Below the pieces are notes generated by a model. The model saw only the letters and a list, made by a program, of their open reading frames with translations. It did not search any database and was not told the DNA's origin. Made by a program: the position numbers and the translations under genes. A DNA stretch of 64,000 nucleotides from an uncultured Pelagibacteraceae bacterium (lineage in GTDB: Bacteria > Pseudomonadota > Alphaproteobacteria > Pelagibacterales > Pelagibacteraceae): positions 62,001 through 126,000 of the forward strand of contig CABZAZ010000001.1 of the NCBI GenBank assembly GCA_902523895.1, given 5' to 3'. How positions within the stretch are numbered: position 1 is the first letter of the stretch; each line of letters begins with the position of its first letter. This document shows positions 63,817 through 64,000 of this stretch, piece after piece.

Positions 63817-64000
63817 ATGAGTTTTTTGATATTAGTAAGACATGGTCAGAGTATTTGGAATCTTGAAAAAAGATTCACCGGTTGGGTTGATGTTGATCTA
63901 ACAGATCAAGGTAAAATTGAAGCTGAGAGAGCTGGTTTACTTATCAAAAATCAAAATATAAATTTAGATTTTTATTATTCCTCGTTTCAAGTGAGGGCAA
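63817..64000 (+). CDS. gpmA: Phosphoglycerate mutase (3' end outside window)
   Basis: First 61 residues of a gene running off the window. It starts MSFLILVRHGQSIWNLEKRF, seen here as LVRHGQSIWNLEKRFTGW, with catalytic His in RHG and the phosphate-binding Arg; VDVDLTDQGKIEA follows, which fits the 2,3-bisphosphoglycerate-dependent (GpmA) branch. It interconverts 3- and 2-phosphoglycerate in glycolysis. Confidence 0.95.
   Translation, partial: MSFLILVRHGQSIWNLEKRFTGWVDVDLTDQGKIEAERAGLLIKNQNINLDFYYSSFQVRA

Overview
The window looks like a piece of a SAR11 (Pelagibacterales, Alphaproteobacteria) chromosome. The evidence is very low GC by eye, genes packed end to end with start/stop overlaps, almost no intergenic DNA, alphaproteobacterial gene orders (ctaC-ctaD-ctaB-coxF-ctaG-ctaE-surf1-thrC; ispH-thrB-rnhA-prx; a class IIA HAD gene-ribF-ileS-lspA; a split b'/b ATP synthase) and a proteorhodopsin-type retinal pathway. 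I see no rRNA, tRNA, CRISPR array, insertion sequence or prophage.

Layout. 1-915: end of the F0 ATP synthase operon (b', b). 956-5269: carotenoid/retinal operon crtI-crtB-crtY-blh. It runs straight into ispH (isoprenoid precursor supply), homoserine kinase and RNase HI (to 7592). 7587-14845, minus strand: the whole aa3-type cytochrome c oxidase operon (ctaC, ctaD, ctaB, a 41-residue coxF-like gene, ctaG, ctaE, surf1), followed by a threonine synthase gene broken by an internal deletion and a peroxiredoxin. 14906-18810: rRNA methylase, haloacid dehalogenase-like hydrolase, CDGSH protein, pirin, quinone oxidoreductase, DUF2721 protein. 18842-24478: UbiA and a lipid A/Kdo block (MsbA-like ABC exporter, WaaA, LpxK, LpxL-type acyltransferase). 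24483-32918: purD, rsmD, then minus-strand pgi, lipoprotein, lspA, ileS, ribF and a HAD hydrolase. 33039-35014: groES-groEL. 35101-37228: accessory-looking stretch with a MORN-repeat protein, an unusual leader, an FkbM-type methyltransferase and a 38-residue basic protein. 37315-44949: typA, membrane and FAD proteins, and the TldD/TldE protease pair. 44980-51883: Lys-rich coiled-coil protein, cyclopropane fatty acid synthase, DapA-like aldolase, GT9 glycosyltransferase, J-domain protein, prolyl oligopeptidase. 51984-57506: small heat-shock protein, lipoprotein, purine permease and phosphoribosyltransferase, GT17 glycosyltransferase, AlkA, DMT transporter. 57542-64000: MsrA, sulfurtransferase, RND efflux pair, lytic transglycosylase, VanZ-like protein, and the start of phosphoglycerate mutase.

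How the parts fit. The first 6 kb link light and energy: IspH makes isoprenoid diphosphates, CrtB/I/Y turn C20 units into beta-carotene, Blh cleaves it to retinal, and the neighbouring ATP synthase would use the proton gradient of a rhodopsin. Neither the rhodopsin nor crtE is in the window. The heat-shock genes groESL and hsp20 carry matching RpoH-type promoters, and the hsp20 leader also looks like a ROSE-type RNA thermometer.

The points most worth a second look are the thrC deletion, the RpoH/thermometer control, an RND adaptor that seems to lack its alpha-hairpin, the GC-elevated leader before the MORN gene, a 17-bp palindrome before the purine permease, two small genes, and the systematic overlap of convergent genes at their stop codons.
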